Source: Tamlana flava
Lineage (GTDB): Bacteria; Bacteroidota; Bacteroidia; Flavobacteriales; Flavobacteriaceae
Reading direction: 5' to 3'
Assembly (NCBI RefSeq): GCF_041287255.1
Contig: NZ_JBGGTX010000001.1
Location: forward strand, 682,001 to 746,000
Length of the DNA: 64,000 nucleotides
A program made the translations under genes and the position numbers. The stretch's first letter is position 1. Each line of letters starts with the position of its first letter. Below, one piece after another: positions 26,874 to 35,664 of the stretch. A model generated the notes under the pieces. The model had not been told where the DNA came from and ran no database searches. It saw only the letters and a list, made by a program, of their open reading frames with translations.

Positions 26874-27814
26874 TGCCTTTTTTTTCAGTAGTCATACCAC
26901 TATTCAACAAGGAACAATATATAAAAGACACCATAGGCAGTGTTTTGAGTCAAACGTTTACAGATTATGAAATAATTGTGGTTAATGATGGTAGCACTGA
27001 TAATAGCTTAAACAAAGTTAAAAACATAAAAGATGGCCGTATTAAAGTTTTTGAAAACGAAAAAAACCTCGGCCTTTCAGCTACTAGAAACAGAGGTGTT
27101 CTTCACGCAAAAGGAAAGGTAATAGCATTACTTGATGCCGATGATATTTGGATGCCTAATTATCTTGAAAGTATAAAAATGCTTTACAACAAGTTCCCTG
27201 AGGCAAGCATATATGGCACAGACTATTTAGAAATATATGAATTGGGAAACACTTTAGAACCTGAGAAGAACTTATCAAAAACCTTAAAAAACAAATCGTT
27301 TGTAATAGACGACTTTTTTAAGGCAAACATGTACCAATGTATTTTTTGCCCAAGTTCGATGGCTTTTAAAAAAAATATGGTTGATGAGGCAGATGTTTTT
27401 AATCCTAAAATAACCTTTGCAGAAGACATTGATTTTTATATAAAATATGGTTCTAAATTTAAAACCGCTTATTATTTTAAAGCCCTTTTAGAAAAAAACT
27501 TCAATGTTCCTCGTCAAATGACCAGAAACGGTATTTCTGAAAAGGAAATCCCAAACCTAGATTATTATGAAAATTGGACAAATGGCAATGATTCACTAAA
27601 AAGATACCTTGATCTTTACAGGTACATTTTTGCCTACCAATATAAAATAGAAAACAACACCAAAAAGATGAAAACCATCTTAAAAAACATTAACTACAAT
27701 AATCTTTCAATAAAGCAACAACTTCTATTAAAAGGCCCCAGATTTATTATTATCATATTAAACAGAATTAAACTTTTACTTTTGAAAAACAACATAAGAG
27801 TTTCGTCATTTTAA
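26873..27814 (+). CDS. Family 2 glycosyltransferase
   Basis: 313 residues, GT-A fold. Motifs are FFSVVIPLFNKEQYI, IIVVNDGSTDNS (about 35-46) and the metal-binding LLDADDIWMPNYL (about 87-99), with a C-terminal basic helix. Second of three GT2 genes in a row; probably adds a residue to the lipid-linked glycan at the cytoplasmic face of the inner membrane. Confidence 0.9.
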   Translation: MPFFSVVIPLFNKEQYIKDTIGSVLSQTFTDYEIIVVNDGSTDNSLNKVKNIKDGRIKVFENEKNLGLSATRNRGVLHAKGKVIALLDADDIWMPNYLESIKMLYNKFPEASIYGTDYLEIYELGNTLEPEKNLSKTLKNKSFVIDDFFKANMYQCIFCPSSMAFKKNMVDEADVFNPKITFAEDIDFYIKYGSKFKTAYYFKALLEKNFNVPRQMTRNGISEKEIPNLDYYENWTNGNDSLKRYLDLYRYIFAYQYKIENNTKKMKTILKNINYNNLSIKQQLLLKGPRFIIIILNRIKLLLLKNNIRVSSF

Positions 27815-27815
27815 T

Positions 27816-28769
27816 ATGAATTCCAAACCGTTACTTTCCGTCCACCTTTTAACTTATAATTGCGAAAATTATATTGAAGAAACATTGCAATCTATTTTAA
27901 GGCAAAAAACTTCGTTCGACTTTGAAATTATAATTGGAGATGATAACTCTACCGACAATACGCCAAATATCTTAAACCAGTACGCCCAGCAATATCCAAA
28001 CCTTATTGATTACAGGCAAAATATTACTCAGCTCGGTATTCTAAAAAACTTTAAAACAACTCTAGATAGGTGTAGAGGTGATTATGTTTTTGATATTGCT
28101 GGAGACGATTATTTAAAACAAGACTACGCTCTTCAAAAAATGGTTGATGTCATTAAAAAAAATCCATCCCTTGGTTTTATTGATAGTGGGTACGACAAAC
28201 TATTTACCACAACTAGTAAAGTCATCGCATTTGATAACGATTCTCAAATAAAGAGCAGTAAAGAGTATTATAAGCATTTAGTTTTGACAGGTCAAATATA
28301 TCCCGTAGGGATTTGCTATAACCGAGTTCATCTTTTAAATTTTGTCGATTTTAATACATATTTGGAAATGAATATCACTATTGAAGATTACCCTATACTT
28401 GTTGATTTGGTTATGAACACCGATTTTGATAGGGTTGATGAATCTTTGCATGTATATAGAATACATACTGATTCTTATAGCAACCAAAAGGATTTTAAAT
28501 TACAGTTAAGCTTAAACAAGCAAATGCTAAATTTGGTAAAATTCTTTTCGAAAAAATACAATTTTCTTCCAAAGGTTATGGAAGATTATGAAAAATATTC
28601 AAACAAAAGCAAACTGCATTTGGCAGGATATTTTGGAGATAAAGTACTTGGTAAGGCTATGTTTAAATCATTGAAAGGAAGCAGAACGTGTTTTGATTTT
28701 TTCAATTATTTGTCCAGTCAGTTTTTGCTTTTCAGAAAACTACAATTCGTTTTTAGAAAGATAAAGTAG
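27816..28769 (+). CDS. Family 2 glycosyltransferase
   Basis: 317 residues, GT-A fold. It begins LSVHLLTYNCENYIEETLQS with IIIGDDNSTDNT (about 38-49) and IAGDDYL as the DxD region (about 95-101). Last gene of the plus-strand arm. Its final 30 bases overlap, tail to tail, with the FdtA-like gene on the other strand, so the two operons meet without any terminator space. Confidence 0.89.
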   Translation: MNSKPLLSVHLLTYNCENYIEETLQSILRQKTSFDFEIIIGDDNSTDNTPNILNQYAQQYPNLIDYRQNITQLGILKNFKTTLDRCRGDYVFDIAGDDYLKQDYALQKMVDVIKKNPSLGFIDSGYDKLFTTTSKVIAFDNDSQIKSSKEYYKHLVLTGQIYPVGICYNRVHLLNFVDFNTYLEMNITIEDYPILVDLVMNTDFDRVDESLHVYRIHTDSYSNQKDFKLQLSLNKQMLNLVKFFSKKYNFLPKVMEDYEKYSNKSKLHLAGYFGDKVLGKAMFKSLKGSRTCFDFFNYLSSQFLLFRKLQFVFRKIK

Positions 28770-29159
28770 ATACTCTTCAAAGTTGCAAATATAATCCTCT
28801 TCTTTATAAACGTCTGATGCAACTACCAAGCAAACAGCTCCAGATGAGAAATTTTCCAACTCTCTCCATACACATGGTGTAATCAGTAATCCCCGAGATG
28901 GATTGTTTAAGGTAACCTTTTCTGTTTTTTCTCCTATTTTTATTATTACGTCAAAACTACCGCTCAACGCGACTAAAAACTGACTCAGTTCCTTATGCGC
29001 ATGCCCACCCCTACTCGAACCACTAGGAACATCGAATAAGTAGTAGACCCGCTTAGTTTCGAAAGGCACAACTTCTTTTTCAATAACGGCCAAATTACCT
29101 CTTGGGTCATGAATTATAGGAATATTTAAAACCTCTATTTTTTTTGTTTTTAACTTCAT
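28740..29159 (-). CDS. fdtA: dTDP-4-oxo-6-deoxyhexose 3,4-ketoisomerase (FdtA/QdtA-like)
   Basis: Cupin enzyme moving the keto group of dTDP-4-keto-6-deoxyglucose from C4 to C3. 139 residues, the family length. Recognisable segments are HDPRGNLAVIE, KRVYYLFDVPSGSSRGGHAH and LLITPCVWRELENF; the histidines of GGHAH and the following strand line the active site. Its pairing with an FdtB-like aminotransferase two genes upstream makes a 3-amino-3,6-dideoxy sugar likely. FdtA (galacto) and QdtA (gluco) products cannot be told apart by eye. Confidence 0.87.
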   Translation of the reverse strand: MKLKTKKIEVLNIPIIHDPRGNLAVIEKEVVPFETKRVYYLFDVPSGSSRGGHAHKELSQFLVALSGSFDVIIKIGEKTEKVTLNNPSRGLLITPCVWRELENFSSGAVCLVVASDVYKEEDYICNFEEYLLYLSKNEL

Positions 29160-30439
29160 TTTACTTTTCTTTTTATAAAAGCATACCTAACAGACAGCAC
29201 AATAATTAACAAATATAATAGGTAACGTACAAAATGAGCAAATACTATGCCCTCAACACCATTTTTTTCTATATAATAAACCCCTAGAAAATATAATATA
29301 ATATACGAAACAAACTCTGTCAATATAAACAACCTCCATTCATTTCTTGCTACTAACTGATAAGCCATTACTACTGCTATAATTTTTACAAAATCGCCGA
29401 TTAACTGCCACTTAAAAAGTATTTCCATAGGCAAAAATTCATCTGAGAACAAAGTCTTAATGACAAAACCCTTACATAAATAAATCACAATAAACATGAC
29501 CAAAAATATTGGTAAAATTATTTTATAGATGTTAATCAGCTCAAATTTGTATTCGGTAAAACCATCTATTTTCGCATATTTTGGCAATATGTAAAGTGTG
29601 TAAATACCCGCCATAAAAGATAAATAATAGGTTGACAAACTAGAAATAGCAGTCCAATACCCTGCTTCTTTAGTAGAAAGTTTTTCAATTAGATAATTTC
29701 TTAGCTCTATGTCAACAAAATTGTTCAAAGCAACTGCCACAAAAGACATAATCATAAACCCCACTAATCTAGACCTAAAAAGCTTATTAAATTCTATTCT
29801 ATTTTTAAACAATAAAAGAATTTCTTTCTTGCCAAGAAGAGCCAAGGCTAACAACTGCAAAATAGGAGTTAGTGTAATTGCAAGTAAAACCCCTGATAAC
29901 CGATAGTTGATTACCAATAACAAAACCAACACTACCGATAAAGCACTAGAAACAAAAGATATTAAGGTTGCTTTTTTATAATTTGACTTACCACTAATAA
30001 TACTAAAACACAAGTTATAAACTGCTATAAAGGGCAATAAAAAAGACAATATGATAAATAAATAACTGTAATTTGGCGTGCTAAATAGATAGTTACTCCA
30101 AAACTTAGAACCAAAAAACAGCACAAAAAAAACCAAAATGCTTCCAACAATACTAAAAGCCATTGAGGTGCCATATAGTTTGTTCAGCAATCGACTTTTG
30201 TTTTCATATTTTGATTGATAACTTAAAAGACCTTGGTCTACACCCGACGTCACTCCTAAACCTAAAAATGCAAGAGCATTTTTTAAATTACCAGCTAAGG
30301 CCATGCCTTCAGGGCCTAAAAAAACGGCCACTATCTTTTGGGTAAAAACAACTAAAAGCGATTTTCCAACCACTCCTAAGGAATTTACCGAAAACAGTTT
30401 TATTAGAAATAAATTTTTATGATGTTTTAAAAATTTCAA
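29156..30439 (-). CDS. O-antigen/ECA-type flippase (WzxE-like)
   Basis: 427 residues with about 12 membrane segments. It belongs to the MOP exporter superfamily; AVFLGPEGMALAGNLKN near residue 40 and FKWQLIGDFVKIIAVV near residue 340 resemble WzxE, the enterobacterial common antigen flippase. It overlaps both neighbours (FdtB-like and FdtA-like) by four bases, so it is translated with the sugar enzymes. A clear paralogue is encoded at 35665-36975. Confidence 0.86.
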   Translation of the reverse strand: MKFLKHHKNLFLIKLFSVNSLGVVGKSLLVVFTQKIVAVFLGPEGMALAGNLKNALAFLGLGVTSGVDQGLLSYQSKYENKSRLLNKLYGTSMAFSIVGSILVFFVLFFGSKFWSNYLFSTPNYSYLFIILSFLLPFIAVYNLCFSIISGKSNYKKATLISFVSSALSVVLVLLLVINYRLSGVLLAITLTPILQLLALALLGKKEILLLFKNRIEFNKLFRSRLVGFMIMSFVAVALNNFVDIELRNYLIEKLSTKEAGYWTAISSLSTYYLSFMAGIYTLYILPKYAKIDGFTEYKFELINIYKIILPIFLVMFIVIYLCKGFVIKTLFSDEFLPMEILFKWQLIGDFVKIIAVVMAYQLVARNEWRLFILTEFVSYIILYFLGVYYIEKNGVEGIVFAHFVRYLLYLLIIVLSVRYAFIKRKVK

Positions 30440-31539
30440 CTAAACTTATTTATTGCAGATACAATTTTACTCATTTCATTTTGACTTAGCGTCACATAAA
30501 TCGGCAAACTTAAAATCTCGTTATGGAGCCTCTCTGTTACAGGAAGTTTTAAAGGACTGAGTTCTTTAAATGCCTTCTGTTTGTGAATGGGTTTAGGATA
30601 ATGAATTAAAGTTTCTATTTCATTTTTATACAGATAATTCTTTAGATTGTCTCGTTTTTCGTGCCTTATAACATATTGATGAAAAACATGAGATTCCAAA
30701 TTATTGGAATCAGGAAGGATTATATGTTCCGTTTTTATAGCATCAAGATAAAATTTAGCAATTTCTTGACGCTTTTTATTGTCTTCATCCAAATACTTCA
30801 ATTTCACCCTCAAAAAGGATGCTTGGAGTTCATCTAGCCTACAATTATATCCTTTAAAATCATATATATTTCTTGTTGTTTGCCCATAGTTTCTCAATTT
30901 CCTTATTACAACTTCTAAATCATCGCTGTTTGTAGTTATTGCACCACCATCTCCAAGTGCTCCAAGGTTTTTTGTTGGGTAAAAACTAAAAGCCGCTGCA
31001 TGCGAGACATTGCCAGTCCTGCGTCCATCAATATATTTAGCTCCGTGGGCTTGGGCAGCATCTTCAATAAGCAACAAATGGTGCTTTTTGCATATTTCCT
31101 CTAAACGCGCAACATCAAATAAATTGCCATATAGATGAACCCCTAAAATAGCTTTTGTTTTTGGAGACAAAAAGTTTTCTACTAAACTTGAATCGATATT
31201 TAGACTTTTTATATCAGGCTCTACCAAAATTGGTTTTAACCCGCAATGGCTTATGGCCAAAACAGAAGCAATATAGGTATTGGCTGGTACCAATATCTCG
31301 TCGCCTTTTTTAAGTTTACCAAGAATTTTAAAGGCTTCAAAAATTAGTTTAAGTGCATCAAGACCATTGCTAACACCAATACAATGGTTTGTTCCACAAT
31401 ACTTAGCAAACTCAGATTCAAATTTTGAAACTTGCTCTCCTAAAACATAGTTCCCTGAATTCAAGAACGATTCAAATTGGTTTTGAAACTCTTCTTGAAA
31501 ACGCCCATTTACTTTTTGAAGACCTAAAAACTTTATCAT
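30436..31539 (-). CDS. fdtB: PLP-dependent sugar aminotransferase (FdtB/DegT family)
   Basis: Transaminates a 3-keto-6-deoxyhexose on dTDP. 367 residues, family length. Motifs: GVSNGLDALKLIFEAF near the phosphate site, IEDAAQAHGA (about 156-165), the PLP lysine in FSFYPTKNLGALGDGGAI (about 183-200), and NCRLDELQASFLR. The fdtA-like gene follows one flippase gene later, and the FemAB/GNAT-like protein just upstream could acylate the new amino group. Confidence 0.87.
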   Translation of the reverse strand: MIKFLGLQKVNGRFQEEFQNQFESFLNSGNYVLGEQVSKFESEFAKYCGTNHCIGVSNGLDALKLIFEAFKILGKLKKGDEILVPANTYIASVLAISHCGLKPILVEPDIKSLNIDSSLVENFLSPKTKAILGVHLYGNLFDVARLEEICKKHHLLLIEDAAQAHGAKYIDGRRTGNVSHAAAFSFYPTKNLGALGDGGAITTNSDDLEVVIRKLRNYGQTTRNIYDFKGYNCRLDELQASFLRVKLKYLDEDNKKRQEIAKFYLDAIKTEHIILPDSNNLESHVFHQYVIRHEKRDNLKNYLYKNEIETLIHYPKPIHKQKAFKELSPLKLPVTERLHNEILSLPIYVTLSQNEMSKIVSAINKFS

Positions 31540-32516
31540 AAAAATACATTATCTAGAAGATAGCAGTTATCGACATTAATTTTATAAAAATCGTGAGAAA
31601 CTGAACGCCCCCCGAAACTTTCCTTCCAGGCCTGCAAACCTCCATTTACAAAACGACCCTCTTTTTCGTTTGATATACCAAAATCAAAAAATTTCTTGTC
31701 TTGATATGCTTTATTAATAAGAAAGTCAAAAATAATGTCAAGCCCTCCCTCTGAAACTTTTTTATTATCTTTTGAAATATATTGGGCATGCGCCACATTT
31801 TTTGTTTCAAAAACAGTAACCCCAGCCACAATACTACCGTCTATATATGCATTAAATTGCTTGATGTTATTTGGAAATTTATTTTTTAGCAATTCAATTT
31901 CATCTAACGAATGTACAGGAGATACGCCATACTTTGCTTTCAAATTAGGCGTTAAAATTAAATTCCAAAAGTCATTAAAATCTTTGGCCTCTTTAACAAC
32001 AATGCCTTTAGCTATTGCCTTATTTAAATTTCTTAGCCTGTTTGATGATTTTAAATTGAGTTGGACAGTTTGATCAATAGTAGTTGTAATGTCTCTTCTA
32101 AACAATTGAGCATTCAGTTTAAAAAGTATATAGTCAATTTCGTCACTGGGCAATTTATTGTATATTTTTGGAAGTAGTTTTAAAGACAATGTTTTAACCC
32201 CAAAATCTTTTAAAAAATTTAACATCGCTTGAAAAGCATTTAAGGTATCACTAAAAGAAACTTTCTTACTTAAAACAAAACCTCCGTATGACAACCCATT
32301 GTGTGAAAAAACATTATCATCTAACTTATTTGCAGGCAATATAGAAACTAGCTTTTCGTTTTTGAAAATCAATAATGAAAAATCCTGAAATCGGTCAATA
32401 TGGTATTCCATAAAATCCCGATGAAATAAAAATGTAGCGTTTTTGGATTCTTCAACAAATTGATTCCATTCATTATAAAATTGCGATGTATATTTTACAA
32501 CCTTATACTCACCCAT
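31536..32516 (-). CDS. FemAB/GNAT-like acyltransferase
   Basis: 326 residues. The C-terminal half has the GNAT-like fold seen in FemAB-type proteins: KQFNAYIDGSIVAGVTVF, AHAQYISKDNKKVSEGGLDI and FFDFGISNEKEGRFVNGG. The N-terminal half (NQFVEESKNATFLFHRDFME) matches the same family. In this context the likely job is N-acylation of the amino sugar made by the FdtA/FdtB-like enzymes, replacing the hexapeptide-repeat FdtC of other systems; that is inferred. It overlaps the aminotransferase gene by four bases. Confidence 0.75.
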   Translation of the reverse strand: MGEYKVVKYTSQFYNEWNQFVEESKNATFLFHRDFMEYHIDRFQDFSLLIFKNEKLVSILPANKLDDNVFSHNGLSYGGFVLSKKVSFSDTLNAFQAMLNFLKDFGVKTLSLKLLPKIYNKLPSDEIDYILFKLNAQLFRRDITTTIDQTVQLNLKSSNRLRNLNKAIAKGIVVKEAKDFNDFWNLILTPNLKAKYGVSPVHSLDEIELLKNKFPNNIKQFNAYIDGSIVAGVTVFETKNVAHAQYISKDNKKVSEGGLDIIFDFLINKAYQDKKFFDFGISNEKEGRFVNGGLQAWKESFGGRSVSHDFYKINVDNCYLLDNVFL

Positions 32517-32519
32517 ACT

Positions 32520-34004
32520 TTATTTTTCTCTTAAATCTTCGATAACTTCCCCTTTTTCATTAATCAATTTATAAACAGAAAGCCCAAATAATTTATCTTT
32601 TCTCAAATGGTAGCTGTCATCTTCTTCCAACTGGTTTAAATACGACGTATCTTCACTTAAAGCAGAGAATAGAATTCTAAAAATATTAACGGTGCTTTTC
32701 AATTTTGAATCATAATTAGAACCATCTATTTCACTCCATTTAATAGCGCATAACCCACTAAATATTGAATTAACCAATAGGTTATTATTTGTTGAATGAA
32801 AACTATCGTAATTTCCCATTCCAACCCAACCACCATGGTCTGCAGCTATAAGTATAATAGCGTTAGGGTCTTTTTTGTTAATTAAACTTACTGTTTTTTT
32901 TATCCAAATATTGGCTTTGTTTATTTTCTCTAAATAATCTTCTCGTTCTGCTTCAATAGTATCCTCAAAATGAACGTGATGTGGGATTAATTTTTCTATA
33001 AAGACAAAATTAGGGTTTTCTTGGTTTGAGGTTATATTAAGGACATTTTCTAAATCCTGATGAACATCTTTTTTTACATTTTGTCCACTACTAAAAACTG
33101 GAATTTCGTTTCTGGAGATGTTTTGATAGTTGTAGTAACTTTTTGCAAAATTTTGTTGTAAATATTCGTCTTCAACAATAAAATAACTTTTATAACCATT
33201 ATTCTGCAGAATCTTAATAACACTATTGTTCCCATTAATTATTTCTCTAGCCCTGGGCATTTCTAACGAAGGGAATAATGTTTCTCCAAAATAATGATGT
33301 TTCATTGAAAAGAAAGACGCATTAGCAACTAAAGTAGAAGGATAATTGCTTCTAAAATCATGATAAACCTTAAAATTGTTTTCTTCCAGCCAACCATACA
33401 ACCCACTTCTTGATTTATATAATCCATTTTCTAAGGTTTTTTGGCTTACATAACCATCGGGCTGTACCACATAAATATTGGGAGTTCTTTTGAATTTAGC
33501 CTCAACAATGTTATCGGGCAAATGTTTCCATTCGTCTTTTGTGAAAAATTGGTTATAAACATCTGGAATCAATTTTGGAGCAACCAAAAGAGCCATAATA
33601 AATTGAAAAACAATAACTTTTTTAAGGTGTTTTTTTAGCAAAAAAGAACAAAAAGTAGCAATTAATAACGCAATAATTAAACTTTGCTTTTTTATCCCCC
33701 AAGTACTTACAACCACCAATATAGCAAAAGAATTTAAGTTTAAAAAGGTAAACATTAATGCTTGATAGTTTTTAAAAAAATTCAATTTTATTCCAATGGC
33801 CTTTATTAAATAGGCCATAATTATTGGTGCAATTAAAAATACCAGTATAAATACAATCAAATGTATTAAAGAGTTAACAAGGGGAAAATTTGAATTGTAA
33901 TATTTTAAGAGTGGATATACACCAGCTGATAATCCGATGATTAATGGTGGGTTTTTCGGGCTGCTTAAAAATTTTAATATCCTGGTTCTTATTCCTTTAA
34001 GCAT
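32520..34004 (-). CDS. Membrane-bound sulfatase-like hydrolase/transferase
   Basis: 494 residues. Four or so N-terminal membrane helices (to about residue 155) precede an alkaline-phosphatase-superfamily domain: NIYVVQPDGYVSQKTL, YPSTLVANASF with the candidate Thr nucleophile, LIPHHVHFED and IILIAADHGGWVGMG as metal-binding motif. This architecture is shared with LtaS and phosphoethanolamine transferases, so it may decorate the glycan with a phospho-group rather than cleave sulfate. It overlaps the upstream methyltransferase gene by eight bases. Confidence 0.8.
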   Translation of the reverse strand: MLKGIRTRILKFLSSPKNPPLIIGLSAGVYPLLKYYNSNFPLVNSLIHLIVFILVFLIAPIIMAYLIKAIGIKLNFFKNYQALMFTFLNLNSFAILVVVSTWGIKKQSLIIALLIATFCSFLLKKHLKKVIVFQFIMALLVAPKLIPDVYNQFFTKDEWKHLPDNIVEAKFKRTPNIYVVQPDGYVSQKTLENGLYKSRSGLYGWLEENNFKVYHDFRSNYPSTLVANASFFSMKHHYFGETLFPSLEMPRAREIINGNNSVIKILQNNGYKSYFIVEDEYLQQNFAKSYYNYQNISRNEIPVFSSGQNVKKDVHQDLENVLNITSNQENPNFVFIEKLIPHHVHFEDTIEAEREDYLEKINKANIWIKKTVSLINKKDPNAIILIAADHGGWVGMGNYDSFHSTNNNLLVNSIFSGLCAIKWSEIDGSNYDSKLKSTVNIFRILFSALSEDTSYLNQLEEDDSYHLRKDKLFGLSVYKLINEKGEVIEDLREK

Positions 34005-35382
34005 TTTTATTTTTTAATAAATACATAACCCGTTCAGAATCTTTAATTTCTTGCTTTTCAACAATATCAAAAGATTCAATATAGGCCTCTTCAAAAGATT
34101 CAATGTTGTAAAAATTGAAATGTTCTTTAAATTCTCTTTTGGCATTTAGCAACCGTTCTACCCATGAGTCTTTTCTTTTGGGGAATTCAATAATTAGACA
34201 GTTAGAAAATGATGCAAAAAATTCTGCGGACATGACAAAAGGAATATTTCCAGACAAAGTCATATGGTGAATTACCGCCAATGCCAAAGTAATATCTGGT
34301 TTAAAACCTTTTATTCGCTCTAAAAAAGAATCCCGTTCCTTGTTATTAAAGCCTATAGCAGGAGATGGATTTAACATATCCAGCACAAATGGTGTTATAT
34401 AGGTTTCACCGTTATCTTTTAATATTTTATAATTATGGCCTACCGCATTATTATCTATATCGCAAATTAAAGCTTGTTCTAAGTCAGTATCAATTCGTCT
34501 AACAAAAGTACCATCGTTTCCCCCAATATCGATCAATGTTTTGATTTTCAAATCACGGATCCATTGATTGATGATTTTAGACTTTTGCTCAAATGCAGAT
34601 TTAGAATAATTTATTTTATTGTAATAATCTCCCCATTCCGATTGTTCTTTAAGCTCAATTTTCTTAATAAAATCATACAAAGTCTTAATGATATTCAGTT
34701 GAGCCTTTTTGGACAATGTAGATTTTTTGGTCTTTCCTTTATAGTCGGCTTTATACTCGTCCTCATATTTTGCCAACAAGTGAACGTTGGAATAAACAAA
34801 AGGATTGAGTTTTGTTTTAGATGGCAACATTGAGGACAGAATTTTTACTGGAACCCCATCAATATAGTTGATTAATGAATTTAATACAGAAGCACCATGG
34901 TATCGTGCCAAAAGAAGCGGGCCTAAAAAATGGGAAACAAACTGTTTAAATGCACGCCAGGGTTCATTATCTTGATAAAAATCGAAGGACAAAGTGTCTA
35001 TGAATATGGCTTTACCTTTGAAAAATGTAACATTAAAAGCAGAAGCATCTTTCAAGGACATATCGTTATCCAAACAAAATTTTTGAATTTTTAGTGTCAG
35101 TAGCGCAGCTTCTTTAAATTGGCCAAAGCTCCATTCGTAAGGGTAAGTAACAAAAGGAATATGTTCAGGTTCAATGATAATTTGTGAGTCATCTGAAAAG
35201 ACTTCCTTATGCTTTACTAACCAACTTGCAGAAAATAATTTTTTAAAAAGCTCCTTTTCTTTTAAGGCTTTATACTGATCGAAATATATGGGATTTATTC
35301 TTCGTTTAACTACACCTTGGTCAATAAAAATATAGCCCGAGGGGTCTCTAAAGGAAGCTGAATGATTTTTTTTATTTATCAC
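33997..35382 (-). CDS. NoeA-like SAM methyltransferase
   Basis: 461 residues. The N-terminal half (ASFRDPSGYIFIDQGVVKRR, then FVTYPYEWSFGQFKEAALLT) is a family-specific domain; the C-terminal half is a class I methyltransferase with TLIDIGGNDGTFVRRI (about 293-308) and ALAVIHHMTLSGNIP. Such proteins are annotated as nodulation protein NoeA-like. Probably methylates a surface glycan or its carrier. It overlaps the small DPGLG membrane protein gene by 11 bases. Confidence 0.78.
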   Translation of the reverse strand: MINKKNHSASFRDPSGYIFIDQGVVKRRINPIYFDQYKALKEKELFKKLFSASWLVKHKEVFSDDSQIIIEPEHIPFVTYPYEWSFGQFKEAALLTLKIQKFCLDNDMSLKDASAFNVTFFKGKAIFIDTLSFDFYQDNEPWRAFKQFVSHFLGPLLLARYHGASVLNSLINYIDGVPVKILSSMLPSKTKLNPFVYSNVHLLAKYEDEYKADYKGKTKKSTLSKKAQLNIIKTLYDFIKKIELKEQSEWGDYYNKINYSKSAFEQKSKIINQWIRDLKIKTLIDIGGNDGTFVRRIDTDLEQALICDIDNNAVGHNYKILKDNGETYITPFVLDMLNPSPAIGFNNKERDSFLERIKGFKPDITLALAVIHHMTLSGNIPFVMSAEFFASFSNCLIIEFPKRKDSWVERLLNAKREFKEHFNFYNIESFEEAYIESFDIVEKQEIKDSERVMYLLKNKNA

Positions 35383-35575
35383 TTTTAGATTCGTTTTCCA
35401 AATCGGAATCAGATATATCTATATCATCATAAATATCATTTTTCTTTGCCAAACCCAAAAGCACTTTTATTTTATAAACTATATTCTTAGAAAACATTAG
35501 CACACCAGCTACCGCAGCTACTACTGCCTGGGCTATCATTGCCCCCAATCCTGGATCAAAATAAAGAAATTGCAT
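35372..35575 (-). CDS. Small DPGLG membrane protein of the polysaccharide locus
   Basis: 67 residues from ATG at 35575 (MQFLYFDPGLGAMIAQAVVA); a frame starting at 35644 adds 23 residues of unlikely sequence. A motif YFDPGLG at the start is followed by one or two hydrophobic segments (about 11-28) and a charged Asp/Glu-rich tail. Function unknown. Position right before, and overlapping, the NoeA-like methyltransferase and sulfatase-like genes suggests a shared membrane complex. Confidence 0.7.
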   Translation of the reverse strand: MQFLYFDPGLGAMIAQAVVAAVAGVLMFSKNIVYKIKVLLGLAKKNDIYDDIDISDSDLENESKSDK

Positions 35576-35664
35576 AAAACATATTTTAAGCACAAAAATA
35601 GTCAAATAAAGTTTTAAAAGCCCATTACAACTATTAAATACCACAATAATTGTGGATTAAAAAC

